Origin: Falsiroseomonas ponticola
Lineage (GTDB): Bacteria > Pseudomonadota > Alphaproteobacteria > Acetobacterales > Acetobacteraceae
NCBI RefSeq assembly: GCF_016805305.1
Contig: NZ_JAERQN010000003.1
Span: 310,001-374,000 of the forward strand
Length of the DNA: 64,000 nt
Direction: 5' to 3'
Below, in pieces: positions 7,892-17,132 of this stretch (positions within the stretch are counted from its first letter, which is position 1; the number at the start of each line of letters is the position of its first letter). The notes under the pieces are model-generated. The model ran no database searches. It had not been told where the DNA came from and saw only the letters and a list, made by a program, of their open reading frames with translations. Made by a program: the position numbers and the translations under genes.

Positions 7892-9112
7892 ATGACCGAG
7901 GAGTTCCACCGCATCCGGCGCCTGCCGCCCTACGTCTTCGCCGAGGTGAACGCGGCCAAGGCCAAGGCCCGCGCCCATGCGGAGGACATCGTGGACCTCG
8001 GCATGGGCAACCCCGATACGCCGACGCCGCCGCACATCGTGGCCAAGCTGGTGGAGGCGGTGCAGGACCCCCGCACCCATCGCTATTCCATGTCGAAGGG
8101 CATCCCGGGCCTGCGCAAGGCTCTCGCCGGCTACTATGCCCGTCGCTTCGGCGTGAAGCTGGACCCGGAGACCGAGGTCGTGGCCACGCTCGGCTCCAAG
8201 GAGGGCCTGGCGAACCTGGCCCAGGCCATCAGCAGCCCGGGCGACACCATCCTGGTGCCCAACCCTTCCTACCCCATCCACCAGTTCGGCTTCATCATCG
8301 CCGGCGCCTCCGCGCGGTCGATCCCCTATACGCCGGACGACGCCATGCTGGCGGCGATCGACCGCGCGGTGCGGCATTCCGTGCCGAAGCCGACCGCCGT
8401 CATCGTCAACTTCCCCTCCAACCCCACCGCCCTCCTCGCCAGCCGCGAATTCTACAAGGACCTGGTGGCGCTGGCGCGGAAGCATGAGCTCTTCATCCTC
8501 TCCGACCTCGCCTATGCCGAGCTCTATTTCGACGAGGCGAACCCGCCCCCCTCGGTGCTGGAGATCCCGGGCGCGAAGGAGGTGACGGTCGAGTTCACCT
8601 CCATGTCCAAGACCTACAACATGCCGGGCTGGCGCATGGGCTTCGCCGCCGGCAACCAGCGCCTGATCTCGGCGCTGACGCGGGTGAAGTCGTATCTCGA
8701 CTACGGCGCCTTCACGCCCATCCAGGTCGCCGCCGTCGCCGCGCTGAACGGCCCGCAGGATTGCGTGGCGGAGATGCGGGAGCTCTACCGCGAACGCCGC
8801 GACGTGCTGGTCAAGGGCCTGCATGCCGCGGGCTGGAACGTGCCGAGCCCCGATGGCTCCATGTTCCTCTGGGCGCCCATCCCGGACCGCTTCCGCCACC
8901 TCGGCTCCGTCGGCTTCTCCAAGCTGCTGCTGGAGAAGGCGAAGGTCGCCGTCGCGCCGGGCCTCGGCTTCGGTGAGCATGGCGACGACCATGTCCGCAT
9001 CGCGCTGGTGGAGAACAACCACCGCATCCGCCAGGCGCTGCGCGGCATCAAGACCTTCCTCGCCGCCGACAATGCCGGCCCCGTCGATGCCATGGATGTC
9101 GACGCCGCCTGA
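7892..9112 (+). CDS. alaC: Class I aminotransferase, AlaC / LL-DAP aminotransferase-like
   Basis: PLP-dependent fold-type I aminotransferase of 406 aa. The PLP lysine is Lys240 in SMSKTYNMPGWRMG; the DLGMGNPDTPTP N-terminus, NPSYPIHQFG and NFPSNPTA motifs fit glutamate-pyruvate aminotransferase AlaC or the related LL-diaminopimelate aminotransferase. Position directly before homoserine dehydrogenase is a recurrent alphaproteobacterial arrangement, so a role in alanine or aspartate-family amino-acid metabolism is likely. Substrate cannot be settled from sequence alone. Confidence 0.88.
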   Translation: MTEEFHRIRRLPPYVFAEVNAAKAKARAHAEDIVDLGMGNPDTPTPPHIVAKLVEAVQDPRTHRYSMSKGIPGLRKALAGYYARRFGVKLDPETEVVATLGSKEGLANLAQAISSPGDTILVPNPSYPIHQFGFIIAGASARSIPYTPDDAMLAAIDRAVRHSVPKPTAVIVNFPSNPTALLASREFYKDLVALARKHELFILSDLAYAELYFDEANPPPSVLEIPGAKEVTVEFTSMSKTYNMPGWRMGFAAGNQRLISALTRVKSYLDYGAFTPIQVAAVAALNGPQDCVAEMRELYRERRDVLVKGLHAAGWNVPSPDGSMFLWAPIPDRFRHLGSVGFSKLLLEKAKVAVAPGLGFGEHGDDHVRIALVENNHRIRQALRGIKTFLAADNAGPVDAMDVDAA

Positions 9113-9140
9113 CCCTTCCTCCCCCGAACCCTCTTCCCCC

Positions 9141-9190
9141 GGCGGGGGGGTTGGACGCATGCCGTCCAACGGCAGGGTGAGGGGGGCTTC
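9141..9190. repeat. Intergenic palindromic element between alaC and hom
   Basis: GTTGGACG-CATGC-CGTCCAAC (9150-9170) is an 8-bp perfect stem flanked by GGCGGGGGG on the left and GGCAGGGTGAGGGGGG on the right. The layout (C/G tracts around a palindrome in a short intergenic gap) resembles a dispersed REP-type element rather than a terminator, as no T-run follows. Confidence 0.5.
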
Positions 9191-9235
9191 GCAGACTCCG
9201 GCGACCACCGCGCTACCGCCGGCCGCCTTCCTGGA

Positions 9236-10537
9236 ATGCATGACATGACCAAGCCCCTTTCCGTCGGCGTCGCCGGCCTCGGCACCGTCGGTGCCGGCGT
9301 GCTCACCCTGCTGCGCGACAATGCCGCGACGGTCGCCGCCCGCGCCGGCCGCCCCATCGCCGTCACCGCCGTCTCCGCCCGCGACCGCACGCGGGACCGT
9401 GGCGTCTCCATCGCCGGGCTGCGCTGGTACGACGATGCCGCCGCGCTGGCGAACGATCCCGGCGTGGATGTGGTGGTGGAGACGATCGGCGGCACCGAAG
9501 GCCCGGCCGCGGACCTGGTCCGCGCCGCGCTCGCCGCCGGCAAGCCCGTGGTCACCGCCAACAAGGCGCTGCTCGCCATCCATGGCGCCGAACTCGCCGC
9601 GACGGCGGAAGCCAAGGGCGTCGCGCTCTGCTTCGAGGCCGCCGTCGCCGGCGGCATCCCCGCCATCAAGGCGGTGCGGGAGGGTCTGGCCGCCAATGAC
9701 CTGACCCGCGTGATGGGCATCCTCAACGGCACCTGCAACTACATCCTGACTCAGATGCGCGAACGGGGCATCGAATTCGCGCAGGCGCTGAGTGAGGCGC
9801 AGAAGCTCGGCTACGCGGAAGCCGATCCCAGCTTCGACGTGGACGGCATCGATGCCGCCCACAAGCTGGCGATCCTGGCGGCGCTGGCCTTCGGCCGCCC
9901 GGTCGATTTCGGGGCCGTGCATGTGGAGGGCATCCGCAGCGTCAGCGCGCTCGACATCAAGCTCGCCGAGGAGCTGGGCTACCGCATCAAGCTGCTCGGC
10001 ATCGCGCGGCGGACGGAAGCGGGGATCGAGACGCGCATGCATCCCTGCATGGTGCCGGTCAGCCACCCCATCGCCCGCGTCGATGGCGTCTTCAACGCGG
10101 TGGTGGCGGAAGGCGATTTCGTCGGCCGGGTGGTGCTGGAAGGCCGCGGCGCCGGCGCGGGCCCGACGGCCTCCGCCGTGGTGGCGGACCTCATCGACAT
10201 CGCCCGCGGCCGCGCGACGCCGGTCTGGGGCGTCGCCGCCTCGGCGCTGTCCCACGCGCCCTCCCTCCCCATGTCGCAGCGCGTCGGCGCCTACTACCTG
10301 CGCCTCATGGTGGTGGACCGCCCCGGCGTCATCGCCGATGTCACCGCCGCGCTCCGCGACAACGCCATCTCCCTCGAATCCATGCTCCAGCGCGGCCGCG
10401 CGCCCGGGGAGGCGGTGCCGGTCGTCGTCACGACCCATGATTGCGAGGAAGCGCAGATGCGCGCCGCCATCGCGCGGATCGAGGCGCTGGAAGCGGTGGT
10501 GGAGAAGCCCGCCCTGATCCGCATCGAGGCGCTGTGA
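9236..10537 (+). CDS. hom: Homoserine dehydrogenase
   Basis: NAD(P)H-dependent reduction of aspartate semialdehyde to homoserine, the branch point to threonine and methionine. 433 aa: a Rossmann domain with GVAGLGTVGAGV, then the catalytic domain with GILNGTCNYILTQM and the EADPSFDVDGIDAAHKLAI block containing the catalytic lysine. A C-terminal ACT domain (about residues 355-430, starting YLRLMVVDRPGVIA) probably binds threonine for feedback control. The ATG at 9236 is used; another at 9245 is equally possible. The last base pairs overlap the next start (GTGA). Confidence 0.95.
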   Translation: MHDMTKPLSVGVAGLGTVGAGVLTLLRDNAATVAARAGRPIAVTAVSARDRTRDRGVSIAGLRWYDDAAALANDPGVDVVVETIGGTEGPAADLVRAALAAGKPVVTANKALLAIHGAELAATAEAKGVALCFEAAVAGGIPAIKAVREGLAANDLTRVMGILNGTCNYILTQMRERGIEFAQALSEAQKLGYAEADPSFDVDGIDAAHKLAILAALAFGRPVDFGAVHVEGIRSVSALDIKLAEELGYRIKLLGIARRTEAGIETRMHPCMVPVSHPIARVDGVFNAVVAEGDFVGRVVLEGRGAGAGPTASAVVADLIDIARGRATPVWGVAASALSHAPSLPMSQRVGAYYLRLMVVDRPGVIADVTAALRDNAISLESMLQRGRAPGEAVPVVVTTHDCEEAQMRAAIARIEALEAVVEKPALIRIEAL

Positions 10538-11001
10538 GGGCCCCGGCCGCCCTCCTCGCCCTGCTGCTCGCGCTGCCCCTGGCGGCGCGGGCGGAAGACC
10601 CCGGCGCCTCCGGCGCTCGGGACAGTCGCTTCGCCGGCGACTGGTCCGGCACCTATGTCTGCACCCAGGGCTCCACGGGGATGAACCTGCGGCTGCGGCC
10701 GCAAGGCGATGGGCGGCTGGCCGGCGTCTTCCACTTCTTCCCGCTGGCCAGCAACCCGCAGGCGGCGGAGGGCTGCTACGAGGTGGCCGCGACCCCGGAT
10801 GGCGATACCGCCACCATCCAGGCCGGCCGCTGGCTGCTGCATCCCCCCCACTACGTCACCGTCGACCTGGATGCGGAACTGGATGAGGACGGCACGCTGT
10901 TCGGCCAGGTCATCGGCCCGGGCTGCACGCTCTTCGCCGCGCGCCGCGCCGCGCCCCGCAGCCTGCCCGCCGCCTGCGGCGCCGTCGTCTCCCACCGGTG
11001 A
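10534..11001 (+). CDS. Secreted hypothetical protein
   Basis: 155 aa from a GTG overlapping the hom stop by four bases (GTGA). A Sec signal is evident (MRAPAALLALLLALPLAARA, cleavage before EDP). The mature part starts FAGDWSGTYVCTQGSTGMNL and alternates short beta strands, with Cys residues that could form disulfides (YVCTQG, EGCYEV, GPGCTLF, AACGAV). It looks like a small periplasmic beta protein; no named domain recognised. Coupling to hom may be a matter of position rather than function. Confidence 0.75.
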   Translation: MRAPAALLALLLALPLAARAEDPGASGARDSRFAGDWSGTYVCTQGSTGMNLRLRPQGDGRLAGVFHFFPLASNPQAAEGCYEVAATPDGDTATIQAGRWLLHPPHYVTVDLDAELDEDGTLFGQVIGPGCTLFAARRAAPRSLPAACGAVVSHR

Positions 11002-11118
11002 GGCGACTTCCCCCTTCACGCCCGCCCCGGTTCGGGGCAACAAGCCTGCAGCGAATTGACGGGTCACGCGCCGCCCCCGGCCGCGTTACCCTGCTCGCCC
11101 GATCCGGAGGAACTGCCC

Positions 11119-12123
11119 GTGGCTGAACTCGACCGCCAGGTCCATGTGGACCGCAACCTCGCCCTGGAACTCGTCCGGGTGACGGAGGCCGCGGGCCTCG
11201 CCGCCTCCCGCTGGATGGGCCGCGGCGACAAGAACGCGGCCGATGGCGCGGCGGTGGAAGCCATGCGCAAGGCCTTCGACACCGTCGCCATCTCCGGCAC
11301 CGTCGTGATCGGGGAAGGCGAGATGGATGAGGCGCCGATGCTCTACATCGGTGAGAAGGTCGGCCTCTACGCCAAGGCCGGCGGCGGGCCGGAGGTCGAC
11401 ATCGCCGTCGATCCGCTGGAAGGCACGACCATCACCGCCAAGGGTGGCCCCAACGCCATGGCCTGCGTGGCGCTCGCCCAGCGCGGCGGCTTCCTGCACG
11501 CGCCGGACGTGTACATGGAAAAGCTCGCGGTCGGCCCCGGCCTGCCCGATGGCGTCGTGCATATCGAGGCCTCGGTCGAGGAGAACCTGAAGAACCTGGC
11601 CCGCGCCAAGAAGTGCGAGATCACGGACCTCGTCGTCTGCCTGCTGGACCGCGACCGGCACAAGGAAATCGTGAAGCGCGCCCGCGCCGCCGGCGCCCGC
11701 ATCATGATGATCCCGGATGGCGATGTCTCCGGCGTCGTCGCCGTGTCCCAGCCCGATACGGGCGTGGACATCTACATGGGCAGCGGCGGCGCGCCGGAAG
11801 GCGTGCTGGCGGCGGCCGCGCTGCGCTGCATCGGCGGCCAGATGCAGGGCAAGCTGCTGTTCGAGAACGAGGACCAGATCATCCGCGCGCGGGAGATGGG
11901 CGTCACCGACCCCAACCGCGTCTATGGGCTGGAAGACATGGCCAAGGGCGACGTGATGTTCGCCGCCACCGGCGTCACCACCGGCCCCATGCTGCGCGGC
12001 GTGCGCACCGTGCCGGGCGGCGCCATCACCCATTCCATCGTGATGCGCAGCAAGTCCGGCACCGTCCGCTACGTGGAAGGGCACCACAACTTCGCCCTGA
12101 AGCCCGCCGCGTTCCAGGGCTGA
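11119..12123 (+). CDS. glpX: Class II fructose-1,6-bisphosphatase
   Basis: Dephosphorylates fructose-1,6-bisphosphate in gluconeogenesis. 334 aa. Metal/substrate motifs are visible: IGEGEMDEAPMLYIGE, then DPLEGTTITAKG, then GSGGAPEGVLAAAAL. I took the GTG at 11119 because GGAGGA sits 7 bases upstream and the protein then starts like other GlpX (MAELDRQVHVDRNL). An upstream TTG at 11056 would add 21 unconserved residues. Lies in the hom-glpX-recJ run; recJ starts 4 bases after the stop. Confidence 0.95.
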   Translation: MAELDRQVHVDRNLALELVRVTEAAGLAASRWMGRGDKNAADGAAVEAMRKAFDTVAISGTVVIGEGEMDEAPMLYIGEKVGLYAKAGGGPEVDIAVDPLEGTTITAKGGPNAMACVALAQRGGFLHAPDVYMEKLAVGPGLPDGVVHIEASVEENLKNLARAKKCEITDLVVCLLDRDRHKEIVKRARAAGARIMMIPDGDVSGVVAVSQPDTGVDIYMGSGGAPEGVLAAAALRCIGGQMQGKLLFENEDQIIRAREMGVTDPNRVYGLEDMAKGDVMFAATGVTTGPMLRGVRTVPGGAITHSIVMRSKSGTVRYVEGHHNFALKPAAFQG

Positions 12124-12127
12124 GACC

Positions 12128-13912
12128 ATGGATGGGCTGGTGACGGATCAGGCGGCGCTCGCCTTGGGCGTCGCGCATTCCGCCACCGGCCGCCGCTGGA
12201 TCTGGCGGCAGGGGGATGCGCGCATCGGCGCCGCCATCGCCCAGCGCCTGGCGCTGCCCGAACTGGTCGGCCGCCTGCTGGCCGCCCGCGGCGTGGGCAT
12301 CGATGCCGCGGCGGATTTCCTCGAACCCACGCTGCGCGCGCTGCTGCCGGATCCCTCCTGCCTGCGGGACATGGATGTGGCCGCGGCGCGGCTGGCGGAT
12401 GCGGTGCAGCGCGGCGAGCATGTCGCCGTCTTCGGCGACTATGACGTGGACGGCGCCTGTTCCGGCGCGCTGGCCACGCGGCTGCTGCGCGACCTCGGCT
12501 GCGCCGTCACGCATTACGTCCCGGACCGCATCCGGGAAGGCTATGGCCCCAACGCCGCCGCCATCTCCACCCTCTGCGACCGCGGCGCCACGCTGATCGT
12601 CACGGTGGATTGCGGCATCGCGGCGGAAGCCGCGCTGGCCGTCGCCCACAACCGCGCCGACATCGTCATCCTGGACCACCACAAGGCGGAAGGCCCGGTG
12701 CCCCGCGTGCGCGCCGCGGTGAATCCGAACCGGCCGGATTGCGGCAGCGGCCTCGGCCATCTCTGCGCCGCCGGCGTCGCCTTCCTGGCCGGCGTCGCGA
12801 CGCTGCGCGAACTCCGCCGCCGCGGCCATTTCGCCAACCGGCCGGAGCCCCGGCTGCTGGACCTGCTGGACCTGGTGGCGCTGGCCACGGTCTGCGACGT
12901 CATGCCGCTCACGGGCCTGAACCGCGCGCTGGTGACGCAGGGCCTGAAGGTCATGGCGCGGCGCGGCCGCGCCGGCATCGCCGCGCTGCTCGACGTGGCG
13001 CTGGCCAAGGATGCGCCCAGCGCCCATACGCTGGGCTACCTGCTGGGCCCGCGCATCAACGCCTCCGGCCGCATCGACGAAGCCGATCTCGGCCTCCGCC
13101 TGCTGGTGGAGGATGACCCGGTCGAGGCCCGCGCCATGGCCGAGAAGCTGGATGCCGTGAACCGGCGGCGGCAGGAGGTGGAGGCTGATGTGCTGACCGC
13201 CGCCATGGCCGAAGCCGCCCGCCAGGTGGACCACGGCCACCCCGTTCTGCTGGTGGTGGGGGAGGGCTGGCACCCCGGCGTGGTCGGCATCGTCGCTGGC
13301 CGGATGAAGGAGAAGTTCAACCGCCCCGCCTGCGTCGCCGGCCTGTCGGACGGGCTGGCCAAGGGCTCGGGCCGGTCGCTGCCCGGCGTCGATCTCGGCG
13401 CCGCCATCATCGCCGCGCGCCAGATGGGCCTGCTGCAGACCGGCGGCGGCCACGCCATGGCGGCCGGCTTCTCCTTCCTCGCGGCGCGGGAGGGCGAGTT
13501 TCATGCGTTTCTCGACGAACGCCTCGCGCACGCCGCCGATCTGCCCGGCGCCGCCGACCTGCCGGTCGAGGGCTCACTGACCGTGCAGGGCGCCACCATG
13601 GAGGTCGCGACCCAGGTCGCGCGCCTCGCCCCCTTCGGCGCCGGGAATGACGAGCCGATCTTCGTCCTCAACCGCGCCCGGGTGGTGCGCGCCGACCGCG
13701 TCGGCAAGGAAGGTGCGACCATCCGCGCCTTCCTGGAAGGGGAGGGCGGGGGCCCGCGCCTCAAGGCCGTGTGCTTCCGCGCGAAGGAGGGTCCGCTCGC
13801 CGCCGCCCTGCTTGGCGGCGGCACGATGCATCTCGCGGGTCATCTCCGCGCGGAGAGCTGGAACGACAACGTCACGCTGGGCTTCCACGTCGTGGATGCC
13901 GCGCCCGTCTGA
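12128..13912 (+). CDS. recJ: Single-stranded-DNA-specific exonuclease RecJ
   Basis: 5'-3' ssDNA exonuclease acting in RecF-pathway recombination and mismatch repair. 594 aa, normal length. DHH-superfamily motifs: VFGDYDVDGACSGALATRLL (motif I), VDCGI (II), LDHHKAEG (III), VALATVCDVMPL (IV), followed by the DHHA1 domain with GRSLPGVDLGAAI and TGGGHAMAAGF. The C-terminal OB-like domain ends with GFHVVDAAPV. Four-base gap to glpX suggests cotranscription. Convergent with the TctC-type receptor gene. Confidence 0.96.
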   Translation: MDGLVTDQAALALGVAHSATGRRWIWRQGDARIGAAIAQRLALPELVGRLLAARGVGIDAAADFLEPTLRALLPDPSCLRDMDVAAARLADAVQRGEHVAVFGDYDVDGACSGALATRLLRDLGCAVTHYVPDRIREGYGPNAAAISTLCDRGATLIVTVDCGIAAEAALAVAHNRADIVILDHHKAEGPVPRVRAAVNPNRPDCGSGLGHLCAAGVAFLAGVATLRELRRRGHFANRPEPRLLDLLDLVALATVCDVMPLTGLNRALVTQGLKVMARRGRAGIAALLDVALAKDAPSAHTLGYLLGPRINASGRIDEADLGLRLLVEDDPVEARAMAEKLDAVNRRRQEVEADVLTAAMAEAARQVDHGHPVLLVVGEGWHPGVVGIVAGRMKEKFNRPACVAGLSDGLAKGSGRSLPGVDLGAAIIAARQMGLLQTGGGHAMAAGFSFLAAREGEFHAFLDERLAHAADLPGAADLPVEGSLTVQGATMEVATQVARLAPFGAGNDEPIFVLNRARVVRADRVGKEGATIRAFLEGEGGGPRLKAVCFRAKEGPLAAALLGGGTMHLAGHLRAESWNDNVTLGFHVVDAAPV

Positions 13913-13929
13913 GGCCCTGGGCCTGGCCC

Positions 13930-14877
13930 CTACTCCGGCTGCACGCCCAGTTCGCGCAGGATGCGGCCGTAATTCTCGTATTCGCCCCGCACCCATTCCG
14001 TCAGCGCCTGGCGCGGCACGAAGCGCACGGGGGACCGGCTGTTCGCCAGCACCCGCAGCACCGTCGCATCCTGCAGCGCATCCCGGCAGGCGCTCTCCAG
14101 CCGGTCCAGCACCGGCGCCGGCGTGCCGCGCGGCGCATAGATGCCGACCTGGGAGAAGAGCTGCGCATCGATCCCCTGTTCCCGCGCCGTCGGCACATCC
14201 GGGAAATCCGGGTGGCGGTTGGCGGAGAACACCGCCAGCAGCCGCATCCGCCCCGCCATCACCAGCTCCGCCGCCGAACTCACGATGGCGGCGGAGAAGT
14301 CGAGCCGCCCGGCCAGCGTGTCGTTGATGTGCGGCGGCTCGCCGCGATAGGGGATGTGGTTCAGCTCGATCCCCGTCGCGCGCTGCACCTGCCAGACGGC
14401 CAGCTGCGGCAGCGAATTCGGCCCCGGGCTGCCGAAGGACAGCGCCCGCCGCCGCGCCTCCGCCACCAGCCCCGGCAGGTCCCGCATCGGGCTGTCCGCG
14501 CGCACCGCGATCGTGATGACGTTCTCGTTCGTGCCGCAGACGCCCTCGAAGCTCGCGGGCCCGATGCCGGCATTGCGCAGCAAATGCGGCTGCACCGCGA
14601 TGGCGGTCACGGGCGTATGCCCCAGCGTGTAGCCATCCGCCGCCGCGCCGGCGACGACGCGCATGCCGACCACGCCCGAGGCCCCGTCGCGCGTCTGCAG
14701 CACCAGCGGCTGGCCCGTGGCGCGCTGGAAATGCTCGCCGATCGCGCGCATCAGCGCATCCGCCGCGCCGGGCGCATAGGGCATGATCATCGTCACCGGG
14801 CGTTCCGGGAATTCCGCCCGCGCCGCGGGGGCAAGGCCGAACAGCGCGGCGGCCGCCGCCAGAAGGATCCTGCGCAT
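13930..14877 (-). CDS. TctC/Bug-type periplasmic solute-binding protein
   Basis: 315 aa receptor of the tripartite tricarboxylate transporter family, which captures organic acids in the periplasm. Sec signal MRRILLAAAAALFGLAPAARA, then EFPERPVTMIMPYAPGAADALMR, the usual family start; GYTLGHTPV and GIELNHIPYRGEPP are also characteristic. The start follows the cyclase stop by 5 bases, so it is the last gene of a three-gene operon. No TctA/TctB membrane genes are adjacent, as is common for expanded Bug receptors. The ligand may be related to the neighbouring FahA/cyclase substrates (inference). Confidence 0.9.
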   Translation of the reverse strand: MRRILLAAAAALFGLAPAARAEFPERPVTMIMPYAPGAADALMRAIGEHFQRATGQPLVLQTRDGASGVVGMRVVAGAAADGYTLGHTPVTAIAVQPHLLRNAGIGPASFEGVCGTNENVITIAVRADSPMRDLPGLVAEARRRALSFGSPGPNSLPQLAVWQVQRATGIELNHIPYRGEPPHINDTLAGRLDFSAAIVSSAAELVMAGRMRLLAVFSANRHPDFPDVPTAREQGIDAQLFSQVGIYAPRGTPAPVLDRLESACRDALQDATVLRVLANSRSPVRFVPRQALTEWVRGEYENYGRILRELGVQPE

Positions 14878-14882
14878 GGTCC

Positions 14883-15671
14883 TCACTCCTCGAAGATCGC
14901 GACGGCGCGGGTCCAGCCCGCCGATCCGCGATGCACCTTCACGGGGAAGCAGGCGATCATGAAGCCGGTGGGGGGCAGCTTCTCCAGCCCGTTCAGCTTC
15001 TCCATGTGGCAGTAGCCGATCTCCCGCCCCGCCCGGTGGCCTTCCCAGATCAGGCTGGCATCGCCGGTTTCCTGCACGCGGCGCCTGGTGTGGCTGAAGG
15101 GCGCGTCCCAGGACCAGCCATCGGTGCCCGTCACCCGCACGCCGCGTTCCAGCAGCCACAGCGTCGCCGCCTTGCCCATGCCGCAGCCGCTGTCGATGTA
15201 GTCGTCCTCGCCATAGCGTTCGCCCGCCCGCGTGTTCACCACCACGATCTCGAGCGGCTTCACCTCATGGCCAATGCGCTTCAACTCGGCTTCGACGTCC
15301 GATGGCTGCACGATGTAGCCATCCTCGAAATGGCGGAAATCCAGCTTCACCCCGGGCTGGAAGCACCAGTCGAGCGGCACCTCGTCGATGCGCATGCTGG
15401 GCTCGCCGCCCGGCACCGTGCGTTCGTTCATGCGGGAGAAGAAGTGGTAGGGCGCGTCGAGATGGGTGCCGTTATGGGTGCTGATCTCGACGCGCTCGAC
15501 CGCCGCGTATTGCCCCTCCGGCAGCGCCTCCAGCGGCACGCCCATGTATTCGGCCATGCGCGGGCCGCTCATGTGGTGGTCGATGTAGTCGATCTTCGGC
15601 AGCATCTGCGGCGGGTCGCTCGCGATGCCGGCCTTCAGCGCGGACGAGATGTCCACGATACGTCGTGCCAT
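14883..15671 (-). CDS. Cyclase / kynurenine-formamidase-like hydrolase
   Basis: Metal-dependent hydrolase of the cyclase family (PF04199), 262 aa. The defining HxGTHxD motif is at His66, His70 and Asp72 (STHNGTHLDAPYHF). Further conserved parts are VVVNTRAGERYG and GVRVTGTDGWSWDAP. Such enzymes hydrolyse amides or lactones; this one's substrate is unknown. It sits between fahA (34 bases upstream) and the TctC-type receptor (5 bases downstream), suggesting a shared catabolic route for an aromatic or organic acid. Confidence 0.88.
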   Translation of the reverse strand: MARRIVDISSALKAGIASDPPQMLPKIDYIDHHMSGPRMAEYMGVPLEALPEGQYAAVERVEISTHNGTHLDAPYHFFSRMNERTVPGGEPSMRIDEVPLDWCFQPGVKLDFRHFEDGYIVQPSDVEAELKRIGHEVKPLEIVVVNTRAGERYGEDDYIDSGCGMGKAATLWLLERGVRVTGTDGWSWDAPFSHTRRRVQETGDASLIWEGHRAGREIGYCHMEKLNGLEKLPPTGFMIACFPVKVHRGSAGWTRAVAIFEE

Positions 15672-15705
15672 TCTTGTGTTTCCTCCGTCGTCAGGCCGGT
15701 CCGTG

Positions 15706-17046
15706 TCAGGCGGTGGGGAAGGGCCTCGCGGGCTCGATCCTCGCACGGCATTCGCCGAAGCCAATGGGGACGAAGCCGTCCCGGCTGGCGCGGCCGGTGA
15801 ACCAGACCTCGTCGCCATCCTCCAGGAAGCTCCGCCGTTCCCCGTTGGGCAGGGTCAGGCCGCCATCCTCCATCACCACCTCCGCCAGGCAGGCGCGGCC
15901 CTCGGGCTCGGGGCCGGAGACGGTGCCGCTGCCCAGCACGTCGCCCGGCCGCAGGTCGCAGCCATTGCAGGTGTGGTGCGCCACCATCTGCGCGAAGGTC
16001 CAGTGCAGGTGCCGCAGGTTGGTCGCCACGATCCGCGCCGGCGCCACCCCCTCCGCCCGCATGCGCGGCGTCGTCATCCAGCATTCCAGCGCGACATCCA
16101 TGCCCCCCGCCGCCTGGTCGCCCGCCGCCATCAGGTAGGGCAGGGGCTCCGGGTCGCCCGCCAGCCGCGCAAAGGCCGGCACCGCGAAGGGGGCCAGCGC
16201 TTCCGCCGTCACGATCCAGGGGGAGACGGTGGTGGACAGGCTCTTGGACAGGAAGGGGCCGAGGGGCATCATCTCGAAGCGCTGCACGTCCCGCGCCGAC
16301 CAGTCATTCAGCAGGCAATAGCCGAACAGCGATTCGCCGGCGCGCGCGATCGGGATCGGCTCCCCCATCCGGTTCGCGCTGCCGATCACCGCGCCGAACT
16401 CCAACTCGAAATCCAGCGCCAGGATCGGCCCGAAGCGCGGCGTGCCATCGGGCCCCAGGCTCTGCCCATGCGGCCGGGCCAGCGCCTCGCCGCCCACGCG
16501 CACCGTGGTGGCGCGGGAATGGTAGGCGATGGGCAGGTGCAGGAAGGCGGGCGGCAGCGGGTTGCCGGGATCGCGCCTGGCGCCCATCCGCGCGGTGTGG
16601 AAGCGGGACGCCATGAAATCCGTGAAGTTGCCGACCACCATCGGCAGGTGCAGCGCCACCTCCTCCATCGGCACCAGGCAGGCCGCCGCCCTGGCCTGGT
16701 CCGCGCTGCCCTCCGCCAGGATGGCGGAGACGCGCCGCCGCAGCGCCCGCGACGCGCCCCGCCCCAGCGCCAGCAGCGGATTGAGCGTGGGCCCCGAGGC
16801 CGCGCCCGCGGCCGCCGCCGCCTCGCCCTCGAACAGCCCGGCCGCCAGCGCCGCCGCCAGGTCCAGCACCTGGTCGCCGATCGCGATGCCGCCGCGCGGC
16901 GTCCCGCCCCCCCGGCTGAAGACGCCGAGCGGCAGGTTCTGGATCGGGAAATCGGTGCCCGCCGCCTGGGCGGAGGCCACCCAACTGCGCCGGGCGGGGT
17001 CATGGGTCTCGTCCAGCGGGGACGGTGCCTGGGCCGCATCGAGCAT
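15706..17046 (-). CDS. fahA: Fumarylacetoacetase
   Basis: Cleaves fumarylacetoacetate to fumarate and acetoacetate, the last step of tyrosine/homogentisate degradation. 446 aa with both domains: the N-terminal SH3-like domain (FPIQNLPLGVF) and the C-terminal FAH domain with AYHSRATTVRVGGE, DFELEFGAVIG, YCLLNDWSARDVQ and GPFLSKSLSTTVSPW. These are full-length fumarylacetoacetase features rather than the short FAH-hydrolase type. hmgA and maleylacetoacetate isomerase are not adjacent, so it may act on a related acylpyruvate. ATG at 17046; GGAGGA lies 14 bases upstream. Confidence 0.9.
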   Translation of the reverse strand: MLDAAQAPSPLDETHDPARRSWVASAQAAGTDFPIQNLPLGVFSRGGGTPRGGIAIGDQVLDLAAALAAGLFEGEAAAAAGAASGPTLNPLLALGRGASRALRRRVSAILAEGSADQARAAACLVPMEEVALHLPMVVGNFTDFMASRFHTARMGARRDPGNPLPPAFLHLPIAYHSRATTVRVGGEALARPHGQSLGPDGTPRFGPILALDFELEFGAVIGSANRMGEPIPIARAGESLFGYCLLNDWSARDVQRFEMMPLGPFLSKSLSTTVSPWIVTAEALAPFAVPAFARLAGDPEPLPYLMAAGDQAAGGMDVALECWMTTPRMRAEGVAPARIVATNLRHLHWTFAQMVAHHTCNGCDLRPGDVLGSGTVSGPEPEGRACLAEVVMEDGGLTLPNGERRSFLEDGDEVWFTGRASRDGFVPIGFGECRARIEPARPFPTA

Positions 17047-17074
17047 GGAAATGATCGCTTCCTCCGTGTTATGT

Positions 17075-17102
17075 CGATCATGCGAGGAATCACCGATCAT
17101 GC
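17075..17102. promoter_or_regulatory. Candidate operator between fahA and the GntR gene
   Basis: The 9-bp word CGATCATGC occurs twice in direct orientation (17075-17083 and 17094-17102), 19 bases apart, inside the 86-base divergent gap. Immediately right, GAAATATATTTTC (17108-17120) is a near-palindromic AT-rich patch that could hold the -10 region. Both fit autoregulation and control of fahA by the adjacent GntR protein; this is inference from position. Confidence 0.45.
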
Positions 17103-17132
17103 AAGCGGAAATATATTTTCAGGACAAAATCG

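Noticed and set aside
7871..10438. 855-codon minus-strand ORF opposite alaC and hom
   Set aside because: Shadow of high-GC codons in the real genes; sequence is His/Arg/Gly/Asp-rich with no domain, and the plus strand is unambiguous.
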